Shown: positions 26,627-36,130 of the stretch, in pieces | Numbering within the stretch: position 1 is the stretch's first letter | Layout of the letters: each line of letters opens with the position of its first letter | NCBI GenBank assembly: GCA_002387205.1 | Contig: DGLA01000022.1 | Coordinates: 145,940-209,939, forward strand | Direction of reading: 5' to 3' | Source of the DNA: Stutzerimonas stutzeri | Lineage (GTDB): Bacteria > Pseudomonadota > Gammaproteobacteria > Pseudomonadales > Pseudomonadaceae | Length of the DNA stretch: 64,000 nt | Notes under the pieces: model-generated | The model's input: the letters and a program-made list of their open reading frames with translations, nothing else | Database searches by the model: none | Told to the model about the DNA's origin: nothing | Program-made: the position numbers and the translations under genes

Positions 26627-28336
26627 TTAGCTGGCGGTCGCGATACCCACCAGCGGATCGCTGATATTCATTACATAGAAGCCAATCAGGCCGATGGTGC
26701 CAGCCAGGACGAGGTAGTAAAGCGTCGGCAGCATGGTCTTGCGCAGGGTGATCCCTTCACGCCCCAGCAGACCGACCGTGGCCGAAGCCGCGACGACGTT
26801 GTGGATGGCGATCATGTTGCCTGCCGCGGCGCCCACCGATTGCAGCGCTACCATCAACGCACCGGAGATACCCAGCAGCCCGGCGGTGTTGTATTGGAAC
26901 TGCGACAGCATCAGGTTGGACACCGTGTTGGAACCCGCGATGAAGGCGCCCAGGGCGCCGACCGCAGGCGAGAAGAACGGGTAGACCCCGCCTACGCTGT
27001 TGGCCACCAGTTGTGCCATGGCTACTGGCATGGAGACCAGATCCGAACCGTTGACCCCCGAGTTGATCAGGATCCGCACCATCGGGATGGTGAAGATCAG
27101 CACGAAGCCGGCGCCCAGCAGCGTCTTGCTGGACTCGGCGATGGCAGCGCCCAGCTGAGCGGCTTTCATCCGATGCAGGAAGAAGGTCACCAGCACCACC
27201 ATGCAGAGAATCCCGCCTGGCAGATACAGCGGTTCCAGCGTGCCGGACACACCGGTTTCACCAAGGATGTCCCTCCAGCCGAAGCTCACCGACATCAGCG
27301 CCGCCTTGAGACCCGGGAATACCCGCGACATCACCAGGAAGACCGCCAGCAGCAGATAGGGTGCCCAGGCCATCGGTACGGAGATCGGCGTACGTCCGGC
27401 CACGTCGTCAATCTTCATCTCGATCTTGCCCATCCACTCCACCGGCCATTCACTGGCCGGAGCGAAGTCCCAGCTGGACTTGGGCAGCAGGAAGCCCGCT
27501 TTCGCAGCCGGCACCACGATGGCCAGGCCGACCAGGGCGCCGATCATCGAAGGGAACTCCGGACCAAGGAAGACGCCCGCGGCAGCATAGGGAATCACGA
27601 ACGCAAGGCCGGTGAAAATGGCGAACGGCGCCATAGCCAGGCCTTCACTCCAGGAGCGATTGCGGCCGAAGAAGCGCGTCATGATGCAGATCATGATCAG
27701 CGGCATGAGGATGCCGCACAGCGCATGGATGATTGCCACGCGGGAGAAGATCAGATGGAAGAACGTCTCCCAGTTGCTGCCCACCGTTGCCAATTGCCCG
27801 CCCAGGGTCGCCTGGTCGAGACCGCCGGCGACACCCACCAGAATCGGCGTACCCACCGCACCGAAGGAGACCGGTGTGGATTGCACCATCATCCCGAGCA
27901 CGACCGCCGTCAGCGCCGGGAAGCCCAGTGCAACGAGCAGCGGCGCAGCCACCGCAGCCGGTGTACCGAAGCCTGAAGCACCTTCGATGAAGCAGCCGAA
28001 CAGCCAGGCCACGATCAGCACCTGGACACGCTTGTCCGGACTCACGTTGGCGAAGCCGCGACGAATCGACGCGATGCCCCCGGAGTGCTTGAGCGTGTTG
28101 AGCAACAGGATGGCGCCGAAGATGATCCAGAGGATCGCGGCGGTGAGAATCAGGCCCTGCAGCGTGGAAGCCAGGACCCGGTTGAAGGTCATGTCCCAAG
28201 CCAACAGGCCGATCAATGCAGTGAGGACGAAAACCAGCGGCATTGCGTACTTGGCCGGCCAGCGAAAGCCGATCAGCAGTACCCCCGCCAGCACCAGCGG
28301 CACGAAGGCCAGTATGGACAGCAGTGTCTGACTCAT
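26627..28336 (-). CDS. glcA: Glycolate/lactate permease
   Basis: The 569-residue LctP-family transporter starts MSQTLLSILAFVPLVLAGV and has about 13 membrane segments with family motifs (EGASGFGTPAAVAAPLLVALGFP, FIAGSNTVSNLMLSQFQ). The family takes up L-lactate, D-lactate and glycolate with protons. It is called GlcA because it is last in glcDEFG-glcB, the order of the E. coli glc operon. AAGGA precedes ATG 28336. The upstream in-frame start at 28447 is less likely. Confidence 0.88.
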   Translation of the reverse strand: MSQTLLSILAFVPLVLAGVLLIGFRWPAKYAMPLVFVLTALIGLLAWDMTFNRVLASTLQGLILTAAILWIIFGAILLLNTLKHSGGIASIRRGFANVSPDKRVQVLIVAWLFGCFIEGASGFGTPAAVAAPLLVALGFPALTAVVLGMMVQSTPVSFGAVGTPILVGVAGGLDQATLGGQLATVGSNWETFFHLIFSRVAIIHALCGILMPLIMICIMTRFFGRNRSWSEGLAMAPFAIFTGLAFVIPYAAAGVFLGPEFPSMIGALVGLAIVVPAAKAGFLLPKSSWDFAPASEWPVEWMGKIEMKIDDVAGRTPISVPMAWAPYLLLAVFLVMSRVFPGLKAALMSVSFGWRDILGETGVSGTLEPLYLPGGILCMVVLVTFFLHRMKAAQLGAAIAESSKTLLGAGFVLIFTIPMVRILINSGVNGSDLVSMPVAMAQLVANSVGGVYPFFSPAVGALGAFIAGSNTVSNLMLSQFQYNTAGLLGISGALMVALQSVGAAAGNMIAIHNVVAASATVGLLGREGITLRKTMLPTLYYLVLAGTIGLIGFYVMNISDPLVGIATAS

Positions 28337-28471
28337 TGTTGGGTTCCTTGTTTTTTGTTGTGAACCGCTTCTATCCGGAAAAGCCCGGTCCCACGCATGG
28401 CTGAAATGACGAATCACCTCAGTCCGAGAAGCTGACCAACGAGTCACGTTAGCCGGCCCCTCTTGCTCGAA

Positions 28472-28500
28472 AGCCCCGGGCGCTGGAAGCGCCCGGGGCT
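28472..28500. repeat. 12-bp perfect hairpin between glcB and glcA
   Basis: AGCCCCGGGCGC (28472-28483) and its exact complement (28489-28500) flank a five-base loop. On the minus strand only three T follow, so it is at best a partial terminator. It could lower glcA expression relative to glcB or protect mRNA ends. Confidence 0.75.
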
Positions 28501-28558
28501 CATCAAATCGCGTCGGCGATCAGCCCATGCTGACCGCCGACTGTCTTGCTGATGCCGC

Positions 28559-30739
28559 TCAACCGACCTGCTGCTTGAAGCGCTGACGCCAGGCATGCAG
28601 CAGCGGCTCGGTATAACCGCTGGGCTGCTCGCGACCCTTGAACACCAAGTCACAGGCGGCCTGGAAGGCCGCCGAACCCGCATAGTCGGCAGCCATCGGA
28701 CGGTAGGCCGGATCGCCGGCGTTTTGCTGGTCGACCACCTTGGCCATGCGCTCGAGGGTCTCGCGAACCTGCGCCTCGTCGACCACGCCGTGACGCAGCC
28801 AGTTGGCCAGGTGCTGGCTGGAGATGCGCAGCGTGGCGCGGTCTTCCATCAGGCCGACATCGTGGATGTCCGGCACCTTGGAGCAGCCAACGCCCTGCTC
28901 GACCCAACGCACTACGTAGCCGAGTATGCCCTGGCAGTTGTTGTCCAGTTCCTGCTGGATCTCGTCGGCCGACCAGTTGCGCTCCGGTGCGACCGGGATG
29001 GTCAGCAGATCGTCCGTGAGCTTGTCGCGCTCGGCGGCCAGGTCGATCTTCTCCAGCTCAGCCTGAACGGCCTGGACATCGACCTGGTGGTAGTGCAGCG
29101 CATGCAGCGTGGCGCCCGTAGGGGACGGTACCCAGGCGGTGTTGGCGCCGGCCTTGGGATGAGCGATTTTCTGCTCGAGCATGGCGGCCATCAGGTCCGG
29201 CATGGCCCACATGCCCTTGCCGATCTGTGCCTTGCCACGCAAGCCACAGTTCAAGCCGACCAGCACGTTGTTGCGCTCGTAGGCCTGGATCCAGGCAGTG
29301 CTCTTCATGTCGCCCTTACGCAGCACGGCGCCGGCTTCCATGATGCTGTGCATCTCGTCGCCGGTACGGTCGAGGAACCCGGTATTGATGAAGGCCACGC
29401 GGTTCTTCGCGGCGCCAATGCAGGCCTTGAGGTTGACGCTGGTGCGGCGCTCCTCGTCCATGATGCCGACCTTGAGGGTGTGACGCGGCAGGCCGATCAG
29501 GTCTTCGACACGACCGAACAGCTCGTCGGTAAACGCGACTTCGGCAGGGCCGTGCATCTTCGGCTTGACGATGTACATCGAGCCGGTGCGTGAGTTGCCC
29601 TTGCGCTGCTGATCGTGCAGGGCGATGAGGCTGGTGACGACGCCGTCCATGATGCCTTCGGGAATCTCATGGCCTTCGCCGTCGATGATCGCCGGGTTGG
29701 TCATCAGGTGGCCGACGTTACGGATGAACAACAGCGAACGGCCATGCAGCTTCAGATTCGAGCCGTCGGCGGCGGTGTACTCGCGATCTTCATTGAGGCG
29801 CCGAGTGATGCGCTTGCCGCCCTTCTCCAGGTCCTCGACCAGATCGCCCTTCATCAGGCCCAGCCAGTTGCGGTAGACCAGCACCTTGTCGTCAGCGTCG
29901 ACAGCGGCAGTGGAATCTTCACAGTCCATGATCGTGGTGACGGCGGCTTCGACGACCAAGTCTTTGACGCCAGCAGCGTCGGTCTGGCCGATGGGGCTGT
30001 TCGGGTCGATCTGAATCTCGACGTGCAAACCGTTGTTCTTCAGCAGAACAGCGGTCGGCTCGACGGCTTCGCCCTGATAGCCCACGAATTTCTCGGGTTG
30101 CTTCAGCCCGGTGACACTGCCGTTTTCCAGGGTGACCTTGAGCCCGCCGTCCTGCACGCGGTAGCTGACCGAATCGGCATGGCTGCCCTCAGCCAGCGGC
30201 GCGGCCTGATCCAGGAAGTTGCGCGCAAAGGCGATGACCTTGGCGCCGCGCACTTCGTTGTAGCCCGGGCCCTTCTGTGCGCCGTTCTCTTCGCTGATCG
30301 CATCGGTGCCGTAGAGCGCGTCATACAGCGAGCCCCAGCGGGCATTCGCAGCGTTGAGTGCATAGCGGGCATTGCCGATCGGCACGACCAGCTGCGGACC
30401 GGCCTGAGTGGCGATTTCGCTGTCGACGTTGCTGGTGCTGATCTTCACGTCGCCCGGCTCGGGCTGCAGGTAACCGATCGACTCGAGGAAGCTGCGGTAC
30501 GCCGGCATATCGCTGATCGGACCGGGATTGCTGCGGTGCCAGTTATCCAGCTCGACCTGCAGGCGATCGCGCTCGGCGAGCAGCGCGCGGTTCTTCGGCG
30601 CCAGGTCGTGGACCAGCTCGTCGAAGCCTTTCCAGAAGGCCGCGGCCTCGACGCCGGTGCCCGGCAGAACTTCGTCTTCGATGAAACGTTGCAGGTTGGC
30701 CGCAACTTGCAGGCGGCCCATGGTTACGCGTTCGGTCAT
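28559..30739 (-). CDS. glcB: Malate synthase G
   Basis: The 726-residue enzyme starts MTERVTMGRLQVAANLQRFI and has malate synthase G segments (TTIMDCEDSTAAVDADDK, GLPRHTLKVGIMDEERRTS, MWAMPDLMAAML). It condenses glyoxylate with acetyl-CoA to malate, draining the product of GlcDEF. GAGGAG precedes the ATG. It sits directly after glcG, 17 bases apart. Confidence 0.97.
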   Translation of the reverse strand: MTERVTMGRLQVAANLQRFIEDEVLPGTGVEAAAFWKGFDELVHDLAPKNRALLAERDRLQVELDNWHRSNPGPISDMPAYRSFLESIGYLQPEPGDVKISTSNVDSEIATQAGPQLVVPIGNARYALNAANARWGSLYDALYGTDAISEENGAQKGPGYNEVRGAKVIAFARNFLDQAAPLAEGSHADSVSYRVQDGGLKVTLENGSVTGLKQPEKFVGYQGEAVEPTAVLLKNNGLHVEIQIDPNSPIGQTDAAGVKDLVVEAAVTTIMDCEDSTAAVDADDKVLVYRNWLGLMKGDLVEDLEKGGKRITRRLNEDREYTAADGSNLKLHGRSLLFIRNVGHLMTNPAIIDGEGHEIPEGIMDGVVTSLIALHDQQRKGNSRTGSMYIVKPKMHGPAEVAFTDELFGRVEDLIGLPRHTLKVGIMDEERRTSVNLKACIGAAKNRVAFINTGFLDRTGDEMHSIMEAGAVLRKGDMKSTAWIQAYERNNVLVGLNCGLRGKAQIGKGMWAMPDLMAAMLEQKIAHPKAGANTAWVPSPTGATLHALHYHQVDVQAVQAELEKIDLAAERDKLTDDLLTIPVAPERNWSADEIQQELDNNCQGILGYVVRWVEQGVGCSKVPDIHDVGLMEDRATLRISSQHLANWLRHGVVDEAQVRETLERMAKVVDQQNAGDPAYRPMAADYAGSAAFQAACDLVFKGREQPSGYTEPLLHAWRQRFKQQVG

Positions 30740-30756
30740 GTCTTTCTCCTCAACAA

Positions 30757-31161
30757 TCAGTTGGCAACAGCGGCGACGCCGGCCTTGGCGACCTGTGCAT
30801 CCTGGGTCGCGGTCACGCCGGATACGCCGACCGAACCGATCACCTGCCCTTCGACGATCACCGGTACGCCGCCTTCCAGCGAGCAGACCACCGGGGCGGA
30901 CAGAAACGCATTGCGCCCGCCGTTGACCATGTCCTCGTAGCCCTTGGTTTCGCGACGTCCCACCGCGGCGCTGCGCGCTTTTTCGGTGGCGATGTAGGAG
31001 GCGATCGGCGCACAGCCGTCCAGACGCTCCAGTGCCAGCGGGTGGCCGCCGTCGTCGGCGACCACGATGGTCACGGCCCAGCCGTTGCTCTGCGCTTCGC
31101 TGCGCGCGGCGGCCAGGATGGCGGTCACTTCGGTCTGGGTCAGCATGGCTTTGGTTTTCAT
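30757..31161 (-). CDS. glcG: GlcG/HbpS-family protein (DUF336)
   Basis: The 134-residue protein starts MKTKAMLTQTEVTAILAAA and has the family segments VVADDGGHPLALERLDGC and SLEGGVPVIVEGQVIGSVGVSG. GlcG is always linked to glycolate oxidase genes, but its role is not settled; relatives bind heme or cofactors. AGGAGAG precedes ATG 31161. It lies between glcF and glcB as in E. coli. Confidence 0.92.
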   Translation of the reverse strand: MKTKAMLTQTEVTAILAAARSEAQSNGWAVTIVVADDGGHPLALERLDGCAPIASYIATEKARSAAVGRRETKGYEDMVNGGRNAFLSAPVVCSLEGGVPVIVEGQVIGSVGVSGVTATQDAQVAKAGVAAVAN

Positions 31162-31211
31162 GTTCTCTCCTGTCGATTCGATGTGCGTCACGGCGCGATT
31201 GGGGGTTGGGG

Positions 31212-32429
31212 TTACTGCATCGCCTCCTCGACGATCTCGATCCAGTGCCGCACCGGCGTCCGGCCCGCGCCGTCCAGGTGCGTCTGGCAACCGATGTTGG
31301 CGGTGACGATCACCTCCGGCTTGCCGCTTTCCAGCGCATTGAGCTTGTTGTCGCGCAGCTGGTGGGAAATTTCCGGCTGGGTGATCGAATAGCTGCCCGC
31401 CGAACCGCAGCACAGATGCGCATCCGGTACGGCGGTGAGATGGAAGCCGAGCCGGGTAAGCACGTCTTCGACCGCTCCGCCGAGCTTCTGTGCGTGCTGC
31501 AAGGTGCAGGGGCAATGAAAGGCCATGCGCTTGTCAGTCTCGACCTTCAGCCGCTCCAGCTCGGCACCTCGCATCACTTCCACCAGATCCTTGGCTAGTT
31601 CGCTGACCCGCGCGGCCTTGGTCGCATAAGCCGGGTCGTTCCGCAGTAGATGACCATAGTCCTTGATGAAGGCACCGCAACCGCTGGCGGTCTGGACGAT
31701 GGCTTCAGCACCGCCTTCGATCGCCGGCCACCAGGCGTCGATGTTGCGCCGTGCGCGGTCGAGCCCTGCTTCCTGGGCGTTCAGGTGATAGTCCACCGCA
31801 CCGCAGCAGCCGGCTTCGCGCACGCTGGTCACGCTGATGCCGAGGCGATCGAGCACCCGTGCCGTCGCGGCATTGGTGTTGGGCGACAGGCTCGGCTGCA
31901 CGCAGCCTTCAAGGATCAAAACGCGACGGGCATGCAGCACCTGGGGCCGCGGCTTGGCCGGGGTGACCTGGCGCGGCATGTGCGCCTTGAGCGTGGCCGG
32001 CATCAGCGGACGCAGCGCGTTGCCGGTGCCCAGCAGCGCCTTGAACAGCCCCGGGCGCGGGATGACGGTGCGCAGACCGGTGCGCAGCAATGTTTCGCCC
32101 GCCGAGCGCGGCACCTGCTGCTCCATGAAGTCGCGGCCGATGTCCAGCAGGTTGTGATACTGCACACCGGAGGGGCAGGTGGTTTCGCAGTTGCGGCAGG
32201 TCAGGCAGCGGTCCAGATGGGTCTGGGTAGCCTCGGTGACTTCGCCGCCTTCGAGCATCTGCTTCATCAGGTAGATGCGCCCGCGCGGTCCATCCAGCTC
32301 GTCGCCGAGCAGCTGGTAGGTCGGGCAGGTGGCGTTGCAGAAGCCGCAGTGCACGCAGGAGCGCAGGATGCTCTCGGCTTCCTCGGCACGCGGGTGAAGT
32401 TTGGCTTGTTCGCTCAGATTGGTTTGCAC
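31212..32429 (-). CDS. glcF: Glycolate oxidase iron-sulphur subunit
   Basis: The 405-residue protein has two 4Fe-4S motifs near the N terminus (CVHCGFCNATCP and CLTCRNCETTCP) and CCG domains (GCVQPSLS, EAGCCGAVDYHL, LCCGSAGSYS). It carries electrons from GlcD to the quinone pool. GTG start at 32429 follows CGAGG, three bases after the glcE stop. Confidence 0.95.
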   Translation of the reverse strand: MQTNLSEQAKLHPRAEEAESILRSCVHCGFCNATCPTYQLLGDELDGPRGRIYLMKQMLEGGEVTEATQTHLDRCLTCRNCETTCPSGVQYHNLLDIGRDFMEQQVPRSAGETLLRTGLRTVIPRPGLFKALLGTGNALRPLMPATLKAHMPRQVTPAKPRPQVLHARRVLILEGCVQPSLSPNTNAATARVLDRLGISVTSVREAGCCGAVDYHLNAQEAGLDRARRNIDAWWPAIEGGAEAIVQTASGCGAFIKDYGHLLRNDPAYATKAARVSELAKDLVEVMRGAELERLKVETDKRMAFHCPCTLQHAQKLGGAVEDVLTRLGFHLTAVPDAHLCCGSAGSYSITQPEISHQLRDNKLNALESGKPEVIVTANIGCQTHLDGAGRTPVRHWIEIVEEAMQ

Positions 32430-32432
32430 AGC

Positions 32433-33491
32433 TTAAACCTCGGAATACATGCGGCCGGGGTTGAAGATCCCCTGTGGGTCGAGCGCGGCTTTCAGCTGGC
32501 GGTGATAGCGCAGCAACGGCTCGGCCAGCGGCTGGAACGGGCTAGCGGTGGCACCGGCGGTGAAACAGGTTGCATGACCGCCGACTTCGCTGACGATGCT
32601 ACGAATGCTCTGCGCATCGGCATCGGATTTCAGCCAGCGCTGGGCGCCGGCCCAGTCGATCAGCTGCTCGCCGGGAAGCGCGAGCACCGGAGTATCGGTA
32701 GGCAGCGACAGGCGCCACAGCGGGCGGGGGTCGCTGAAGAAGCCCAGGCGTTGTTCGCGCAAGTCGTTCCAGTAGCCGGCATCCAGCGCCTCGCCACCAA
32801 TGCGGTCACAGGCGGCATTGACCGAGCCTTCGCCGCCTTCCAGGCGCAGGTGCAGCATCTTGCCGTCATGGCTGGCCGCGGTGATCGGCACGGGCTGCTG
32901 GCCCCATTCGGCCAGTTTGAGCAACGCGCGGTCGACCGGCATCTCCACACGCAGGCTGCGACACAGGCGCGGCTTGGGCAGCACCTTGAGCGAAACCTCG
33001 GTGAGCAGGCCAAGGCAACCAAAGCTGCCGGCCATCAGGCGCGACAGGTCGTAGCCGGCAACGTTCTTCATCACCTCGCCGCCGAAACGCAGGTGCTTGC
33101 CATGGCCGGTGATGACACGCGAGCCCAGCACGAAGTCGCGTACCGAGCCGGACCACGGGCGCCGCGGGCCGGACAGACCGGTCGCGATCATGCCGCCCAC
33201 GGTGGCGCCTTCACCCAGGTGCGGCGGCTCGCAGGGCAGCATCTGGTTGGCCTCGTCGAGCGCAGCTTCCAGTTCGGCCAGCGGCGTGCCGGCGCGAACG
33301 CTGATGACCAGTTCGGTGGGGTCGTAGGTGACGATGCCGCGATGCGCGCGGGTATCAAGCGGCGTGCCCTGCACCTCGCGGCCGAGAAACGCCTTGCTGC
33401 CGCCGCCGTGGATTTGAAACGGGGTGTTGCTGGCCAACGCCTGATTGACCTGGTCGAGCAGCTGCCCGCTGTCGTCGAAGGAAACCGTCAT
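32433..33491 (-). CDS. glcE: Glycolate oxidase FAD-binding subunit
   Basis: The 352-residue FAD-linked oxidase has PCEPPHLGEGATVGGMIATG and GGEVMKNVAGYDLSRLMAG. Its ATG overlaps the glcD stop by one base (TGATG), so GlcD and GlcE are made in step. It lacks the larger substrate domain of GlcD. Confidence 0.95.
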   Translation of the reverse strand: MTVSFDDSGQLLDQVNQALASNTPFQIHGGGSKAFLGREVQGTPLDTRAHRGIVTYDPTELVISVRAGTPLAELEAALDEANQMLPCEPPHLGEGATVGGMIATGLSGPRRPWSGSVRDFVLGSRVITGHGKHLRFGGEVMKNVAGYDLSRLMAGSFGCLGLLTEVSLKVLPKPRLCRSLRVEMPVDRALLKLAEWGQQPVPITAASHDGKMLHLRLEGGEGSVNAACDRIGGEALDAGYWNDLREQRLGFFSDPRPLWRLSLPTDTPVLALPGEQLIDWAGAQRWLKSDADAQSIRSIVSEVGGHATCFTAGATASPFQPLAEPLLRYHRQLKAALDPQGIFNPGRMYSEV

Positions 33492-34990
33492 CAGAAACGC
33501 TCCAGTTCAGGGAAGGGCAACTGCCCGCCATGTACATGCATGCCGCCGAATTCGGCGCAGCGGTGCAGGGTGGGAATATTCTTGCCGGGGTTGAGCAGGC
33601 CACTGGGATCGAACGCCGCCTTCACCGCATGGAACAGCGTCAGTTCGTCGGCATTGAACTGCGAGCACATCTGGTTGATCTTCTCGCGCCCAACGCCGTG
33701 CTCACCGGTGATCGAGCCACCGACTTTCACGCACAGCTCGAGAATCTTGCCACCCAGCGCCTCGGCGCGTTCGAGCTCGCCCTCGGTGTTGGCATCGAAG
33801 AGGATCAGCGGATGCATGTTGCCGTCGCCGGCGTGAAACACGTTGGCCACGCGCAGGCCGTATTCGTCAGACAGATCGCTAATACCCTTGAGTACGCCCG
33901 GCAGCTCGCGGCGGGGGATGGTGCCGTCCATGCAGTAATAGTCCGGCGAAATGCGCCCGACCGCCGGGAAGGCATTCTTGCGCCCGGCCCAGAACTTGAC
34001 GCGCTCGGCCTCGTCCTTGGCCAGCCGCACTTCGGTGGCGCCAGCCAGCTTGAGCACTTCGCCCACACGGGCGCAGTCGTCGTGCACATCGGCTTCCACG
34101 CCATCTAGTTCGCAGAGCAGGATCGCCTCGGCGTCCACCGGATAGCCCGCACGGATGAAGTCCTCGGCCGCGCGGATCGACAGGTTGTCCATCATCTCCA
34201 ACCCGCCGGGGATGATGCCGGCGGCAATGATGTCGCCCACGGCGCGCCCGGCTTTCTCCACCGAGTCGAACGCGGCCAGCAGCACCTTGGCCACCTGCGG
34301 CTTGGGCAGCAGCTTGACCGTTACCTCGGTCACGATGCCGAGCATGCCTTCGGAGCCGGTAAAGAGCGCCAACAGGTCGAAGCCGGGCGAATCCAGGGCG
34401 TCGGAGCCGAGCACCATGCGCTCGCCTTCGACGGTGAGAATGTCCACCTTGAGCAGGTTGTGCACGGTCAGACCGTATTTCAAGCAGTGCACGCCACCGG
34501 CGTTCTCGGCAACGTTGCCACCGATGGAACAGGCGATCTGCGAGGACGGATCGGGCGCGTAATAGAGGTCATAGGGCGCGGCGGCCTGGGAAATCGCCAG
34601 GTTGCGCACGCCCGGCTGGACGCGGGCAAAGCGACCGGCCGGGTCGACTTCGAGAATCTTGTTGAAGCGCGCCATTACCAGCAGGATGCCCTGTTCCAGC
34701 GGCAGCGCCCCGCCGGAAAGCCCGGTTCCCGCGCCACGCGCCACCACCGGTACACCACGCTTGTGGGCGATCTTCAGCAGGGTTTCGACCTGCTCGACGC
34801 GCTCGGGGAGCACGACCAGCATCGGCGTGGTGCGGTAGGCGGACAGGCCATCGCACTCGTAGGGCTTGAGGTCTTCGCCTCGATGAAGGATGTCCATGCC
34901 GGGCAGCTGCGCCTGCAACTCGGCCAGCAGCGCCGCCTTGTCAACCTTGGGCAGCTCACCGTCGACGCGTTCGTCGTAGAGGATATTCAT
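33491..34990 (-). CDS. glcD: Glycolate oxidase catalytic subunit
   Basis: The 499-residue FAD-linked oxidase contains the flavin-binding GAGTGLSGGALPL and GGNVAENAGGVHCLKYG plus the C-terminal GGSITGEHGVGREK. It oxidises glycolate (and D-lactate) to glyoxylate. ATG 34990 gives the usual family length, although its Shine-Dalgarno sequence is weak; an in-frame codon at 35065 would reach into the operator region. It is first in glcDEFGBA. Confidence 0.95.
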   Translation of the reverse strand: MNILYDERVDGELPKVDKAALLAELQAQLPGMDILHRGEDLKPYECDGLSAYRTTPMLVVLPERVEQVETLLKIAHKRGVPVVARGAGTGLSGGALPLEQGILLVMARFNKILEVDPAGRFARVQPGVRNLAISQAAAPYDLYYAPDPSSQIACSIGGNVAENAGGVHCLKYGLTVHNLLKVDILTVEGERMVLGSDALDSPGFDLLALFTGSEGMLGIVTEVTVKLLPKPQVAKVLLAAFDSVEKAGRAVGDIIAAGIIPGGLEMMDNLSIRAAEDFIRAGYPVDAEAILLCELDGVEADVHDDCARVGEVLKLAGATEVRLAKDEAERVKFWAGRKNAFPAVGRISPDYYCMDGTIPRRELPGVLKGISDLSDEYGLRVANVFHAGDGNMHPLILFDANTEGELERAEALGGKILELCVKVGGSITGEHGVGREKINQMCSQFNADELTLFHAVKAAFDPSGLLNPGKNIPTLHRCAEFGGMHVHGGQLPFPELERF

Positions 34991-35089
34991 GGCAGTCGGT
35001 GCTCTCGATTGTTCACCGCGCGCACGGCCAGCTGCGGTGGTTTGACGCATCATTAGCCCTGCCACACCCCTCCGTCCATCTCGAAAACC

Positions 35090-35104
35090 ACTGGTCCTAC
35101 CAGT
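35090..35104. promoter_or_regulatory. GlcC-type operator 1
   Basis: ACTGGTCCTACCAGT is a near-perfect palindrome that matches FadR-subfamily (TGGTNNNACCA) sites. It lies 100 bases upstream of glcD. An identical copy lies at 35198. Confidence 0.75.
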
Positions 35105-35197
35105 TTCTTTCGCTAACCTTTCAGCCGAGCCATCCGAACCCCCCGTATATCAAGGGCTGATGCATTCCTGGCGCTGACCACGCTAGACTTCCTCCAA

Positions 35198-35212
35198 ACT
35201 GGTCCTACCAGT
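35198..35212. promoter_or_regulatory. GlcC-type operator 2
   Basis: The same 15 bases as at 35090 recur, 108 bases apart, ending 15 bases before the glcC ATG and next to its ribosome binding site. It is placed so that binding could repress glcC itself. Confidence 0.75.
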
Positions 35213-35227
35213 TATGGAGAACGAAAC

Positions 35228-35995
35228 ATGTTGATTGAACATACGGAGCGCCGCCAGTTGGCGGACGTGGTAGCCGAACGCATTGAGCGGCTTATCGTCG
35301 ACGGCGTACTTAAGGTCGGCCAGGCGCTGCCGTCGGAGCGTCGCCTGTGCGAAAAGCTTGGCATCTCGCGCTCGGCGCTGCGTGAAGGCCTGCGCGTGCT
35401 GCGCGGCCGAGGCATCATCGAAACCTCTCAAGGGCGCGGTTCACACGTCGCAAAGCTGTCCGGTGAACAGGACGCCAGTCCGCTTATGCACCTGTTCAAT
35501 TCGCAACCGCGCACGCTGTACGACCTGCTCGAAGTACGCGCCCTGCTGGAGGGCGAGTCGGCACGACTGGCCGCGCTGCGCGGCACCGACGCCGACTTCA
35601 TCCTGCTCCGTCGCCGTTATGAAGAAATGCTCGCGGCGCACACCACCGAAGAGGCCGACCCGCGCGAACATGCTCGCCTCGACCACGCCTTTCACCTCGC
35701 CGTCAGCGAGGCCTCGCACAATCCTGTGCTGGTGCACACCCTACAGTCATTGACCGACCTGATGCTCTCCACAGTCTTCGCCTCGGTAAACAACCTTTAC
35801 CACCGGCCGATGCAGAAGCGGCAGATCGACCGGCAGCACTCTCGCCTGTTCCACGCCATCACCGAACGCCTGCCGGATCAGGCACAGCGTGCGGCGCGCG
35901 ACCACATTCACAGCATTCGCGACAATCTCAAGGAAATCGAGCAGGAAGAACAGCGACTGGTGCGGGCGACGATGCGGCTGGAGGGTTGGGGATGA
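35228..35995 (+). CDS. glcC: GntR/FadR-family regulator of glycolate genes
   Basis: The 255-residue protein has an N-terminal winged helix (RLIVDGVLKVGQALPSERRL, ISRSALREGLRVLRGRGII) and a C-terminal FCD ligand domain with metal-binding-type His residues (LDHAFHLAVSEASHN). It is divergent from glcD. GGAGA precedes the ATG. In E. coli GlcC activates glcDEFGBA on glycolate and represses itself, which fits two operators here. Confidence 0.93.
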   Translation: MLIEHTERRQLADVVAERIERLIVDGVLKVGQALPSERRLCEKLGISRSALREGLRVLRGRGIIETSQGRGSHVAKLSGEQDASPLMHLFNSQPRTLYDLLEVRALLEGESARLAALRGTDADFILLRRRYEEMLAAHTTEEADPREHARLDHAFHLAVSEASHNPVLVHTLQSLTDLMLSTVFASVNNLYHRPMQKRQIDRQHSRLFHAITERLPDQAQRAARDHIHSIRDNLKEIEQEEQRLVRATMRLEGWG

Positions 35996-36130
35996 GCAGC
36001 AACCACAGCTGACTGCAATTCGGGACACGCTGTCTTTTGGGAAAAATCTGAACCCTCAAAGACGAGTGCCTTCGAAAAATATGCGGAGTTCACAAATCCG
36101 CGTCCCGAACTGACAAGAGAGGAACGCACA

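Noticed and set aside
26258..27976. 572-residue open frame on the + strand
   Set aside because: It is antisense to rubredoxin and the glcA permease, is rich in His/Arg/Gln and has no domain character.
31650..33836. 728-residue open frame on the + strand
   Set aside because: It is antisense to glcF, glcE and part of glcD, whose protein motifs are unmistakable; long shadow frames are expected at this GC content.
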